Shown: positions 53,400 through 62,417, numbered from the stretch's first letter. The stretch: DNA of 64,000 nt from Myxococcales bacterium (GCA_016793325.1 JAEUKI010000094.1:239736-303735); one strand, 5' to 3'. Notes: generated by a model not told the origin, from the sequence alone. Made by a program: numbers and translations.

Positions 53400-54026
53400 T
53401 CACCGCGAAAACGCGTCGGCGTCGACCGCCAACAACGCGATCACCGCTGGCTCCAACACGACACGCTCCGACGCAAGTACGTCGAGCTCCTCTCTTCGCA
53501 GCACTGCGCGAATCGAGCGCTCGAACCACGCGATCTCCGCGCGCTCACAAAACAACGGGGTCGTCAGCGAAGGATCAACGTCGATCAGCAGAACGGCGTC
53601 ACTCGTCGCCCCGACGACGGCAGACACCGTACGCGACAGCATCGAGACGACCGCGTCCATCGCGTGCCTGTAGTTGCAACTACGTCGCGCCGACAAGAGC
53701 GTTTGAACCAGTTCGGCCGAGATGAGCGCGATCTCCGATACAAGCGTCCAATCTGGCGGTGGGTTGTCGACATTGGTGCGCCCAAACCTCGCGAGCTCAC
53801 GGACAGCGATCTTGACCGACGTCTCGCAATCGACATCCAAGGGCTCCCACGGAGGGTTCAATAACGGGAGCGCGCCGAGGCTCGCGGACAGCTGACTGGT
53901 GTTGGAAAGCACTATCGAAAAAACGGAGGACCAACGCGTCCACCACGCCTCGAACAGCAGTCGAATCTCTCTCGAGGAGAGGGCCGCGACGGCATCAGAG
54001 AGGTCTCGAAGCTGAGCGATGACCAT
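53400..54026 (-). CDS. Unrecognised 208-residue protein in low-GC island
   Basis: Start ATG 54026; an open frame runs farther upstream but its composition becomes unlike a protein. The sequence is helical, soluble, and rich in Leu/Ser/Ala, with a Trp pair (LFEAWWTRWSSVFSIVL) and late SRTVSAVVGATSDAVLLIDV. No signal or membrane helix. Codon use is less GC-biased than its neighbours. It lies alone between the two 70-bp repeats, on the opposite strand from the nagZ unit. No ribosome-binding site stands out. Function unknown. Confidence 0.6.
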   Translation of the reverse strand: MVIAQLRDLSDAVAALSSREIRLLFEAWWTRWSSVFSIVLSNTSQLSASLGALPLLNPPWEPLDVDCETSVKIAVRELARFGRTNVDNPPPDWTLVSEIALISAELVQTLLSARRSCNYRHAMDAVVSMLSRTVSAVVGATSDAVLLIDVDPSLTTPLFCERAEIAWFERSIRAVLRREELDVLASERVVLEPAVIALLAVDADAFSR

Positions 54027-54446
54027 TTGCAGCAGCAACACCGTACAACAGTGGGATCCAACGCCGGATTGCGTCCGCTGGACTCGGGTGTGATTGCGCC
54101 TCGCGCGCAGAAGAGGCCCAGCGCAGCGTCGGGAGCCTCGCTGTGATTCTCCCGAAAAATGACGAACAGAACCAGCGTTGCTGGTGACCGGAAGCAAAGG
54201 GACCGGCAAGCGAGCGAAGCGGCGACCGGGAGCCAAGGGGGCCCGCACAACGCGAGTTTCGTCAGTGAATTTAAAGGACACGCTCGTCGAGCGCGGACGC
54301 TCCTCGGTGACTTCCTCACAACGCACGAACCGCAATCACCCCATGCTGGAACGTGCCGTCCTTCGCGATGCTCGTCGCGCTCGCGAGCGGGCAGCCGCCG
54401 CCGAGATTTTGAATTGTGGGGTCGCGGCAGGGAGCTGCGACCGCTC
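54027..54446. other. 420-bp non-coding stretch with the second repeat copy
   Basis: Holds the second 70-bp repeat and small hairpins such as ACCAGC/GCTGGT near 54170-54185. I see no gene. The composition is mixed and fits island junction DNA. Confidence 0.5.
54361..54430 (+). repeat. 70-bp direct repeat, copy 2
   Basis: Same segment as 53316-53385, including the coding end VALASGQPPPRF and its stop, but with no gene ahead of it here: the upstream bases do not match the 110-residue gene. Confidence 0.9.
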
Positions 54447-55163
54447 CTACGGGAGCGCGCGACTTCGCGCGAGGCACGTCGCTCGCCGCGCGAACCACGT
54501 GTCGAGCCGAACGCTCCAGCTCGGGCCAACGAGCTGAACGGGGGGATCGAAGGAAAACGTCTCGTTCGACTGCGCGACCCAGAACGACGGCCGCCCGCAG
54601 TCGCGCGCGTCCATCGACTGGCGACGCCACGAGGCCAGCGGTGACGTCATCGCGAGGTCGCTCTCGGGCGCTCGGATCCAACCGAGGACTCGAAAGGACA
54701 AGTGTCGAACGAAGTCCGGCCCCGCGCCACGCACCATGACCTCGCCGCCCTGTACGTCGATCTCCAGCGTTTCGAGCGGTGTGGCGTCGACGGGACCGAA
54801 CGAGCGAAACCGAAGATAGATAGGCGGGCGACGCGATCGCTCGATCGTCGCCGAGACGCACAGCGTTTCAACGCCGCGCGGACTCGACTGCCTCGCGACG
54901 AACCACACAGCGTCCATCGCCGAGGGAACGTGCACCACGCGCGCGGGCTCGGCGAAGTCACTCGGGTCGAGTTGGCCCGGGATCGTGGGACTCGAGGGCG
55001 CCGAGCTCGACGCCGGCTGCGGAATCGAGCACACGACCGGGCGCGGGTCGGGCCGCAGCAACTCGCGAGACGGGGGGTTGTGGCTGCAGCTGATCGCAAC
55101 GGCGCTCGTGCCAACGGCGCTCAGTGTGCCGAGCGTACGAACGAGGAAGCCAGGGAGCCCCAC
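54447..55163 (-). CDS. Lipoprotein of unknown function in low-GC island (A)
   Basis: 238 residues from GTG 55163. The signal is GLPGFLVRTLGTLSAVGTSA with lipobox AISC. A longer frame to ATG 55304 would overlap the neighbouring gene and adds basic low-quality sequence. The folded part has VWFVARQSSPRGVETLCV and LSFRVLGWIRAPESDLAM and ends with VRLDTWFARRATCLARSR. Cysteines are few and spread. The end resembles that of the next lipoprotein (IDTSRWYWDEQTCLRDAR), hinting at a distant relation. No domain recognised. Confidence 0.58.
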   Translation of the reverse strand: MGLPGFLVRTLGTLSAVGTSAVAISCSHNPPSRELLRPDPRPVVCSIPQPASSSAPSSPTIPGQLDPSDFAEPARVVHVPSAMDAVWFVARQSSPRGVETLCVSATIERSRRPPIYLRFRSFGPVDATPLETLEIDVQGGEVMVRGAGPDFVRHLSFRVLGWIRAPESDLAMTSPLASWRRQSMDARDCGRPSFWVAQSNETFSFDPPVQLVGPSWSVRLDTWFARRATCLARSRALP

Positions 55164-55231
55164 AGGTCGCGAGCGTAGCACTGGGCGCCGCGCGACGTTC
55201 ACGGAGGGGCTCGGGTGCAACGAGATGGCGC

Positions 55232-55933
55232 TCACCTCGCGTTTCGCGCGTCGCGGAGACACGTCTGCTCGTCCCAGTACCAACGACTCGTGTCGATCCG
55301 CCACTCTCCGAACTGAACGAACACCCTCGGGCAGAACGCGATGCCATTGGGGAACTGCTCGGACAGGTATGCCAGCGGCCCGCGAGGGACAGGCGACTCT
55401 GGTAGGTTCGGATCGTAGGTCGGTCGAGGGGCAGCGAACAACTGAAAGCGATTCTCCGGGCGAATGGTCCAGATTCCGTCGATATTCGGCGACGAGTACG
55501 AAGAGTGCTCAGTCCAATCGAAGATCAATGGCAGCGCCATTGGAGTGCCGGCTTCGATCAAGTGGACGAAGAATGTAGTACCGGGTCGCCGTCCCCGTGT
55601 CGATCGAATCGCCTGCACGCACCGCGAAAACCGAACGTCAGGACCAACCGCCGCGCGAAAAAAGGCGACTCCTCGGTTGATTGGATGCGAGTTCGGATCG
55701 CGAGGCCACGGAACGTACGATTCATCGGCGGGGTCGGGCTCGAGTGATCGAACAGTGTGGGACGCAAGACGACTCGGACCGGGCAGTCCCAACGAAAGTC
55801 GGCTGACAACGGTCGTCGGAACCGTCGCACAACGGGCGCGATTTTGCTCGAGCGACGGCCGATGCGCGCGGTGACATGCCGAGTGAGCGAGGCTCAGGAT
55901 TAGGGGCAAGAGGCCCGTACGATTCGTGCCCAT
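55232..55933 (-). CDS. Lipoprotein of unknown function in low-GC island (B)
   Basis: 233 residues. MGTNRTGLLPLILSLAHSAC is a short lipoprotein signal with lipobox HSAC. The mature part has RGVAFFRAAVGPDVRFSRC, FFVHLIEAGTPMALPLIF and PNGIAFCPRVFVQFGEWR, with Trp/Phe-rich strands and four cysteines. Probably a small beta domain outside the inner membrane. Same strand as the neighbours on both sides, and lower GC than the host norm. No function can be given. Confidence 0.65.
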   Translation of the reverse strand: MGTNRTGLLPLILSLAHSACHRAHRPSLEQNRARCATVPTTVVSRLSLGLPGPSRLASHTVRSLEPDPADESYVPWPRDPNSHPINRGVAFFRAAVGPDVRFSRCVQAIRSTRGRRPGTTFFVHLIEAGTPMALPLIFDWTEHSSYSSPNIDGIWTIRPENRFQLFAAPRPTYDPNLPESPVPRGPLAYLSEQFPNGIAFCPRVFVQFGEWRIDTSRWYWDEQTCLRDARNAR

Positions 55934-56005
55934 GTTTGGATCGTGAGGAACTGTCCTAGAGGATTCGGAATTGACCCACTCGTTGGGCTAAATGGCAATA
56001 CCATT

Positions 56006-57610
56006 TCACTCGGGCAAGCTTAGTACGCGCCATGCGCCCATGGTCAGTCGCCCGATCGAAGCGATGCTGACCTGCGATGTACCCGCTCCGTCGGCGCTCT
56101 CTGAAAGCACGAGATTCGGTGCGTTCACAGAGCCAGCGATCGACATCCAGGCTCGGTACTCGATCGATCGACCGTGCCGTCGTTGCCGCACGACTTCGCA
56201 CCGATCCGAGTCTATGGAAATCCAACAACGAACAGTGGTCGCAACGAGTTCGTATGGCTCCGGAAACTGTGGCATAGCAAGCCAGGGCACAGCAGGTAGA
56301 ATCGCAGGATCTGAAGTCGGCGCGCCGCGATCCGAATGCACGAAAAGCGAGCACGAATCCTCGTGCTGAATCGCGGGGAGCAGCTCCGGCAGCGTGTGAT
56401 TTCCGGGCACAACGATGTTGCGCAAGAACGTGGGACGCCCCTCGGACCATCGAAACAGAGACAGCTGGGGATAGTTCATCGTCGAATTGTGAGAGAACAC
56501 TACAAACTCGCTGAGGGCGTCGCCATCGAGGTCGCATACTGGCGCAATGGATACGCCAAGATCCTCGCCCGCTTCGGGAACCACGATCAAGGTATCGTCT
56601 AGATCGATTCGAAGGTCGGTGCCGAGTCGCGCAACAGCGATCCGCGGTGCGGGGCTCCTGGTCGCTCCCACGACATAGCCGTGCACCGCGCCTGCAAAGG
56701 GACTAGAAAAGTACGCGACTGGGCCGCCGTACTGCATGGAGCTCGACGGATCGGGGTCGACTCGATGCTCCATTGGCGTTCCTCGATCCATCGAACGCAC
56801 GACGAACCCCGTCCTCGTAGGTGTCTCCGACAACACCAGCGCATCCTCCCCCTGTCCGGACACGATATCGCCAACATCGACGCTCACGAGCGGCATCGAA
56901 CCGGCGCTGCTCGATCCAAGTTTGATTCGGTCCTCGCCCGATCGCGATGAAATCGATCGCATTGGCGCCTCGGAATCCATCTGAAATAGCATCTCGAATC
57001 CACCGTCGATCCACGGGAAGTAAAACGCTGGCGGCGTCGCCCAAATGCCGGGATCGACTCCTGGCGATTCTACGAGTCGCCAGCGCCGTGTCTGCATTCG
57101 TACAGGATCGAACACGTCGACGCGAAACTCGAGGTTCCACGACAGCGCAACGGCTAACGACTCGCAGCGCCCCGAGTCGGTCAGCACGCGAGACAGCGGA
57201 GCATCGCCAGCAGCAACGCAAAGCAACTGAGGCGCCAATGTGCTGCCGATCACGGTCCACCACCAAGCCCCTGGTTCGAGAGAAACGCGCGCTGGCCTGA
57301 GCATCTCGAAGTCACGACACAGTCTCGCCAGACTGCGATCTCTGCACACGCGTACTGAAGCCGGCATACTGAGATTCGGGAGTCGAAAATCGACGCCACT
57401 TCCCTCCGCTACTGCGCCGTACCGAGGCGCACGTCTGCGCAGCTCGTCCAGGGAAACCGGGCGCACTGGAGCTGGGTCTGGGAGCGACGACACGCTACGT
57501 GACTGAACCATCGAGGTGTCGTTCGAACGCCTTGTTCCAGCGCAAGATGTCACGACAAGCCAGACGGTCGCGCATGCCCAGACACAACGGGATGAGTAGC
57601 CCTCCTTCAT
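56006..57610 (-). CDS. Lipoprotein with FG-GAP-like repeats in low-GC island (C)
   Basis: 534 residues. Lipobox TSCAG near residue 23. Repeat-like blocks VGDIVSGQGEDALVLSETP and VCDLDGDALSEFVVFSHNS look like integrin-type FG-GAP/VCBS repeats (Asp-rich turn then VLS/VVF strands), common in secreted binding proteins. Other strands: SLFRWSEGRPTFLRNIVV and CWISIDSDRCEVV. Eight or more cysteines suggest disulfides. No catalytic motif. It is the largest gene of the island, and about 80 bases ahead of its start is an imperfect inverted repeat (57687-57746) that may be regulatory. Confidence 0.7.
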   Translation of the reverse strand: MKEGYSSRCVWACATVWLVVTSCAGTRRSNDTSMVQSRSVSSLPDPAPVRPVSLDELRRRAPRYGAVAEGSGVDFRLPNLSMPASVRVCRDRSLARLCRDFEMLRPARVSLEPGAWWWTVIGSTLAPQLLCVAAGDAPLSRVLTDSGRCESLAVALSWNLEFRVDVFDPVRMQTRRWRLVESPGVDPGIWATPPAFYFPWIDGGFEMLFQMDSEAPMRSISSRSGEDRIKLGSSSAGSMPLVSVDVGDIVSGQGEDALVLSETPTRTGFVVRSMDRGTPMEHRVDPDPSSSMQYGGPVAYFSSPFAGAVHGYVVGATRSPAPRIAVARLGTDLRIDLDDTLIVVPEAGEDLGVSIAPVCDLDGDALSEFVVFSHNSTMNYPQLSLFRWSEGRPTFLRNIVVPGNHTLPELLPAIQHEDSCSLFVHSDRGAPTSDPAILPAVPWLAMPQFPEPYELVATTVRCWISIDSDRCEVVRQRRHGRSIEYRAWMSIAGSVNAPNLVLSESADGAGTSQVSIASIGRLTMGAWRVLSLPE

Positions 57611-58484
57611 GGGTGAGACTCTGTCTGCTGGATCAACGGCAGGACCCGCCGAGCCATCTCAGAGGGTGTTGGAGTGCAACCGCTGGGAATCATGCAGCCC
57701 TACGCAGCATGAGTTGGATGGATTCGAGCCGTAGGATTGCATGACTCGACGTGGACAGCCTTTCGTACCCCTTCGACAGTCGCAGCGACCGACCGAGCCC
57801 CCGCAGCGTTCGCTCTTTCCGGACTCGCGTGCACGTACCGTGGTGCCGTTCGCCACGCTCCGCGCGCACTCCCGTGCGCCGCTCGTTCGACACACGAAAC
57901 GCCGCTGTTCCGCTGCTCGTGGTCTCTGTCTCGAATTGCCGCCACATGCCCAATCTTCCCGCTCGATCACGCGAATTCGATCGCTGCCACCTCGAAGCGC
58001 GATCACCCACCCCGATCACCTTTCAACAACGCTATCGCGCACACCGAGCCGCGGGCAAGGCGAATTCTCCCGCTCGTTCGCTCACCGCGGTGTGTTGGTT
58101 GGAGACCAAGTCGACTCGTGTTCCGATCGCGAAGCTGCGAGTACGGAACGACCGCCTGCCCCACTCCCCCACCGTGCGTCTCTCGCTCGGGCAAACCGTT
58201 TGCTCCGAAGGGGTCCCCCTACCTCCTCGCGCGGGCAAAATCTTTGCCCCGAATGGGCCCCTCCACCCCTCCTGCGAGCAAAACAATTGCCCGCTGACCC
58301 CCCTCCACCCTCCCCGCAGGGCAAAATCTTTGCCCCGAAGGGACCCTGACCCTCCCTACGAGGGCAAAATCTTTGCCCTAACGGATGACTTTCATTGGGC
58401 TTTTCGAAACATGCTCGCGCCGACACACGCACACCATGCCCGACACCCTTGTTCGTTGGCCATTCGGGCTGGCGCGATCCCGAC
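57611..58484. other. 874-bp non-coding region at island end
   Basis: No gene on either strand is convincing: open frames are antisense-like, Arg/Ser-rich and without homology-type order. It contains an imperfect inverted repeat at 57687-57704 / 57730-57746 and the five-unit hairpin repeat at 58189-58380. GC is below the host norm to about 58400. Confidence 0.6.
58189..58380 (+). repeat. Five hairpin repeats with 43-44 bp period
   Basis: Units begin at 58189, 58233, 58276, 58319 and 58362. Three have the perfect palindromic core GGGCAAAATCTTTGCCC (7-bp stem, ATC loop); the other two keep the position with changes. Between cores is a similar C-rich run of about 26 bases, so the whole unit repeats. 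Confidence 0.9.
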
Positions 58485-59753
58485 TCACCCAACCCGCACG
58501 CCCTCTCGCGTGGCCTCGATGTAGACCTCTTCGTCGAGCGTCCCGTCGGCGGCCCGCTCGAGCGCGCGGCTCACGGCGTCGTTGGCGCTCTTCTCGACAA
58601 CCACGCGAACGCGCTCAGCGACGGCTCCTTTGTCCATCTGCGCGAGGACGTACGCCGCGCCGATGCGTCGCTCGGCAGGCGCGAGTGAATCGTCGAGCAC
58701 CTGCGCGAGCTCTTCGCGCGAGAGCGCGATGCCGCGATAGTCCTCGCGGCCGACGGCCAACGCGCGGAGCTGCTCGAGCCACACTGAAAACTCGCGACCC
58801 GCGCGGTCGAGAAGCCCGAGGCGCGCAGAGAGATCCCGCGGAGCCTGCGCGCGCGCGACGCCTTCGTTGATGCGATCGGCGACGGTCTGCAGCAACGCGG
58901 GGTCCGTCATCGCGCTGATCGGACGATTGGTGCCGTCCGCGAGCGCGAGGTCGATCGTGTGCGTCCCGACCGATGCGCCCTTGAGCTTCGAAAACGGCAA
59001 GAAGTACTTCGAGAACGTCGTTCGCACGGCCACGCCATCGGCGCCGACTTCGACGACGGGCGCCGCGCGCACCTTCGCGATCGCGATCATGAACAGAGAC
59101 AAGAGCGCGAAGAGGAGGAATCCCGCCGACGGGCTCGGCAGCTTCAAGATTCGCTCGAGGTTGATCGCGATGAACGACGCCGCGCAGCTCGCAGGGAGAA
59201 ACGACACGACCGCGCCCAGGATGCTGCGCAGCGCTGTTCCGAGAGGCATCTCGAGCGCGCGGTTGTCCGGGTGAACGCCGAGCGTGTCGAGCACTTGCTC
59301 TGCCGTCGATCGCGAGTCGACGTCGACCGAGAGCTTGTCGCCGAGCCTCGTGCGGAGCACGACGAGCGTGCCTCGCGCGCTGTGCTGAACCCACCCGCCG
59401 TCGATCGAATCGCGGGTCACCGTTCGAGTCCACAGCATGTTCTTCGTCGTGATCGCGTCGGGGGTGACCGTGGTGGTTCGCGACAGAAACGGCGCGAGCC
59501 ACGACCACAGCTGACCGATCGTCGCCAGCGAGAACAGGAAGACGCTGACGAGCGCGAAGCCCCCGAACACCATCGGGACCCATCTGGGCGGAGTTCCGGA
59601 TCGAAAGATCGCGGACAGCACGAACGCAGTCACGAACGTGAGCACCCACGCCGCGATCGACGAGCGCGCGAGAACGCGCACCGCGCCCTGTGGCTGGTAA
59701 CACACTCGTCGCTCGCCGAGCTCGAGCGTGCCCGCGTTCGACTCCGCCGACAT
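58485..59753 (-). CDS. Membrane protein of the PH-like/C-terminal-domain family (copy C)
   Basis: 422 residues from ATG 59753. Two hydrophobic pairs (about 34-55 with 62-90, and 155-175 with 195-215) surround two PH-like segments: TTTVTPDAITTKNMLW and VVEVGADGVAVRTTFSKYF. The C-terminal domain LDRAGREFSVWLEQLRALA followed by AERRIGAAYVLAQMD matches copies A and B at 4875-6835. Copy C is thus longer, with a second PH-like segment, and is encoded 52 kb away. The final residues are acidic and Arg-rich (EATREGVRVG). Role unknown. Confidence 0.82.
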   Translation of the reverse strand: MSAESNAGTLELGERRVCYQPQGAVRVLARSSIAAWVLTFVTAFVLSAIFRSGTPPRWVPMVFGGFALVSVFLFSLATIGQLWSWLAPFLSRTTTVTPDAITTKNMLWTRTVTRDSIDGGWVQHSARGTLVVLRTRLGDKLSVDVDSRSTAEQVLDTLGVHPDNRALEMPLGTALRSILGAVVSFLPASCAASFIAINLERILKLPSPSAGFLLFALLSLFMIAIAKVRAAPVVEVGADGVAVRTTFSKYFLPFSKLKGASVGTHTIDLALADGTNRPISAMTDPALLQTVADRINEGVARAQAPRDLSARLGLLDRAGREFSVWLEQLRALAVGREDYRGIALSREELAQVLDDSLAPAERRIGAAYVLAQMDKGAVAERVRVVVEKSANDAVSRALERAADGTLDEEVYIEATREGVRVG

Positions 59754-59885
59754 GGTGGTCGCGATCCTATCGTGATTGCCGTCGTCGCACTCGTTGCGAT
59801 CGTTGCCGTCTTCGCGCTCGTTGCGCGCATCGCGGCCTGCGCATTGGAGTACGCTCCCGCGTCGCAATCGCAGGAGGCACAGCAG

Positions 59886-60518
59886 ATGAAGATCGGTGTT
59901 TTGGGATCGGGGATGGTCGGACAGACGCTCGCCAAGGGGCTGCAGGGGCTCGGTCACGAGGTTCGTATCGCGAGCCGCGAAGGGACGAAGCTCGCGGCGT
60001 TTTCTGAGCAGACTGGGATTCGCGAAGGGCGCTTCGGCGACGTCGCGGCGTTCGCCGAAGTGGTCGTTCTCGCGGTGAAGGGCGACGTCGCAGAGGCGCT
60101 CGTGAAGGAGCTCGCGCCAGCCCTCGCAGGCAAAGCGCTGCTCGACACGTGCAACCCGATCTCGGGCGCGCCCGAAGGGGGAATGCTCCCGTACTTCACC
60201 GCGGCGAACGAGTCGCTCATCGAGCGGCTCCAGAAAGCGGCCCCCGACGCGAAGGTGGTCAAGTGGTTCAACTCCGTGGGCGCCGGGCTCATGGTGAAGC
60301 CCAACGTCCAAGGCGGGCCGCCGTCGATGTTCATCTGCGGCGACGACGCAGCCGCGAAGGCCACCGCCGCCGCGCTCGCCAAAGAGCTCGGGTGGAACGT
60401 CGAAGACGCAGGCCCCGCCCGCCTCGGCCACGCCGTCGAAGCGCTCTGCCAACTGTGGTGCGCGTACGGCTTTCTGCGCAACGACTGGGCGCACGCGTTC
60501 GCGATGCTCCGACCGTGA
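59886..60518 (+). CDS. NADP/F420-type Rossmann oxidoreductase
   Basis: 210 residues; GGAGG lies ten bases before ATG 59886. The N-terminal motif IGVLGSGMVGQTLAKGL is the dinucleotide loop, followed by VRIASREGTK, where the Ser-Arg pair suits NADP. NPISGAPEGGMLPYF and VVKWFNSVGAGLMVKPN match the F420-dependent NADP reductase (NPD) family. Family members move hydride between F420H2 and NADP, but many bacterial ones have other substrates, so F420 use is not proved. It is followed by a long inverted-repeat element. No F420 biosynthesis gene is present. Confidence 0.8.
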   Translation: MKIGVLGSGMVGQTLAKGLQGLGHEVRIASREGTKLAAFSEQTGIREGRFGDVAAFAEVVVLAVKGDVAEALVKELAPALAGKALLDTCNPISGAPEGGMLPYFTAANESLIERLQKAAPDAKVVKWFNSVGAGLMVKPNVQGGPPSMFICGDDAAAKATAAALAKELGWNVEDAGPARLGHAVEALCQLWCAYGFLRNDWAHAFAMLRP

Positions 60519-60540
60519 GCACATAGAATCAAGCGCCGGA

Positions 60541-60752
60541 GCGGCCCCCACCCGGCGCTGCCGCGCGCCCCGCCCCCGCCTGAACGGCAGGGGCGGAGCT
60601 TTGCATTGTGTGGGCGTGTTATCAAAACAGCGCCGCTGATGGTGTCTCGCGCTGCGACGCTTTTGATCTGAAAATTCGCTGACACAATGCGAAGCTCCGC
60701 CCCTGCCGTTCAGGCGGGGGCGGGGCGCGCGGAAGCGCCGGGTGGGGGCCGC
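60541..60752. mobile_element. 212-bp long-inverted-repeat element
   Basis: Arms of 71 bp at 60541-60611 and 60682-60752 are reverse complements with two mismatches, enclosing a 70-bp, lower-GC centre without an open frame. The outer tips read GCGGCCCCCACCCGGCGC. The structure would form a very long hairpin and could end transcription of the preceding gene, but its size and terminal symmetry suggest a non-autonomous mobile or repetitive element. Confidence 0.7.
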
Positions 60753-61079
60753 TCACTCACGCAGCGCCGGGTGAGGGCCGCTCACGCAGCGCCGGGTGGC
60801 GCCCGCTTTGCGCTCGACGGGGTTGACGAATCGACTCCGCGTGCAAATCGTGCGCGGCCTGGTGCAGAGCGAGCCCGGCGCTTCGAGCCCGCATCGCATC
60901 AGACACTCGTGCATCGACCGCGGACAGAGCGTTCTGCGGTCGGTCAAACAAGAGGTGTCGTCGTGTTGTCCGCGGCCAGTAAACGGCTCGCGCGCAGAGC
61001 TGCGCGCAGAGCCGCGCGCGCCAGAAGAGCGCGCGAAGGTGAAGGTGAATTACAAACCTTGAAGACGCGCGAGACGCGC
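60753..61079. other. Spacer with three partial repeats of the element tip
   Basis: Directly after the inverted-repeat element, the motif GCAGCGCCGGGTG recurs twice with CCGCTCAC (60753-60805), as if the element's end had been copied in tandem. The rest is unremarkable and no gene is supported; it must hold the promoter of the MATE gene. Confidence 0.5.
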
Positions 61080-62417
61080 ATGGAGCTCGCGAAGCTCGCC
61101 GCCCCGATCGCAGCAGCGATGCTCGGCGAGAGCGCGCTCGGGCTCGTCGACACCAAGCTCGTCGGCGGCCTCGGCGCCGAAGCGCTCGCGGGCGTCGGAA
61201 CCGCCACCGTCGTGCTCTTCTTGGGCTACGCGTTGGCGCTGGGACTCATGCGCGGCGTGAAGGTGCGCGCGGCCTACGCGATCGGTGAAGGTCGCGCGGG
61301 CGACGGCGTTCGCTACGCGCAAGCGGGAGTGCTCGCGGGTCTCGTGTTCGGCGCGGTGGTCGTGGCGCTCACGCGGGCTCCCGAAGGGCTCTTTCGCGCG
61401 CTCGGCGTGGCGCCTGCGACTGCCCACACGGCCGCGGAGTTCGCCGCGGCGAAGGCCCTCGGCGCGCCCGCGATGTTCGTCGTGAGCGCGATGGTGCAGT
61501 ACCGGCAAGCGGTCGGCGACGCGCGCGCGACGATGATCGCGGGGCTCTTGGCGAACGTGTTCAACGCGACGCTCGCGTACGCGTTGATCTACGGGCGCTT
61601 CGGGCTCCCCGCGCTCGGCGTCGCGGGCGCTGGCTACGCGACGGCGCTCACCGAGTGGCTCGAGGCCGTGGGTCTCGTCTGGTACACCGCGCGCGTGACG
61701 CGGCGCGAAGGGCTCGTGCCTTCGATCGGGCTCGCAAAGGCGCTGCGCGAAGTGGGCTCGTTGGGCGTTCCGACGGGCGCGCACTTCTTCGCGGAGAACC
61801 TGGCGTTTACGACGTTTACGCTCGTGCTCGGGTCGCTCGGCCCCGCGGAGATGGCGGCTCATCAGCTCGCGCTCAACGCGATTCGAGCGAGCTTCTTGCC
61901 CGGGTTCGCGATGAGCGAAGCGGCGTGCGTGCTCGTCGGGCGCGCCCTCGGACGACGCGATCTCGCGGAGGCCGAGCGCGTCGCGAAGGAGGCCCTGCGC
62001 GTGGCGCTCGCGTTCATGACGGTGTGCGGGCTCGCGTTCTTCTTCGGCGGCGCGGCGATCGCGAGGTTCTTCAGCGACGATCCCCGCGTGGTGCCCGTGG
62101 CTGCGCGATTGCTCGCGGTGGCGGCGCTGTTTCAGACGCTCGACGCGGCGAACATGGTGCTTCGAGGACTGTTGCGCGGCGCCAAGGACGTGCGCTTCGT
62201 CGCCCTGTGCGGAACGACCATCGCCTGGGTCTGTATCCCTGGCGCCGCGTGGCTCCTCGGAAAACAGCTCGGCTACGGCGCCGTGGGCGGCTGGTGGGGC
62301 TTCGTGCTCGAGACCGCGCTCGCTGCTTCGATCTTCGGCTGGCGCTGGGCCAAGGGCCCCTGGCGCGAGGAGTACGAGGGTCACATCGCGGGCAAGCACG
62401 CGCGGCCGAAGGTGTAG
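61080..62417 (+). CDS. MATE-family efflux transporter
   Basis: 445 residues with about 12 membrane helices in two similar halves. Each half opens in MATE style: LAAPIAAAMLGESALGLVDTKLVG, then GVPTGAHFFAENLAF. Asp in the first half (VDTKLVG) fits the cation site. MATE proteins export cationic drugs or metabolites by Na+ or H+ antiport across the inner membrane. Start ATG 61080; TTG 61059 is an alternative. A short Arg/Lys tail ends it. The last 37 bases overlap the end of the convergent lipoprotein gene. Confidence 0.92.
   Translation: MELAKLAAPIAAAMLGESALGLVDTKLVGGLGAEALAGVGTATVVLFLGYALALGLMRGVKVRAAYAIGEGRAGDGVRYAQAGVLAGLVFGAVVVALTRAPEGLFRALGVAPATAHTAAEFAAAKALGAPAMFVVSAMVQYRQAVGDARATMIAGLLANVFNATLAYALIYGRFGLPALGVAGAGYATALTEWLEAVGLVWYTARVTRREGLVPSIGLAKALREVGSLGVPTGAHFFAENLAFTTFTLVLGSLGPAEMAAHQLALNAIRASFLPGFAMSEAACVLVGRALGRRDLAEAERVAKEALRVALAFMTVCGLAFFFGGAAIARFFSDDPRVVPVAARLLAVAALFQTLDAANMVLRGLLRGAKDVRFVALCGTTIAWVCIPGAAWLLGKQLGYGAVGGWWGFVLETALAASIFGWRWAKGPWREEYEGHIAGKHARPKV

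Noticed and set aside
53400..54026. Immunity protein or antitoxin in the island
   Set aside because: No toxin partner, toxin motif or known immunity domain is visible; the island position alone is not enough.
58189..58380. CRISPR array
   Set aside because: The stretches between hairpin cores are similar to one another, only five units are present, and no cas gene is near. These are tandem repeats.
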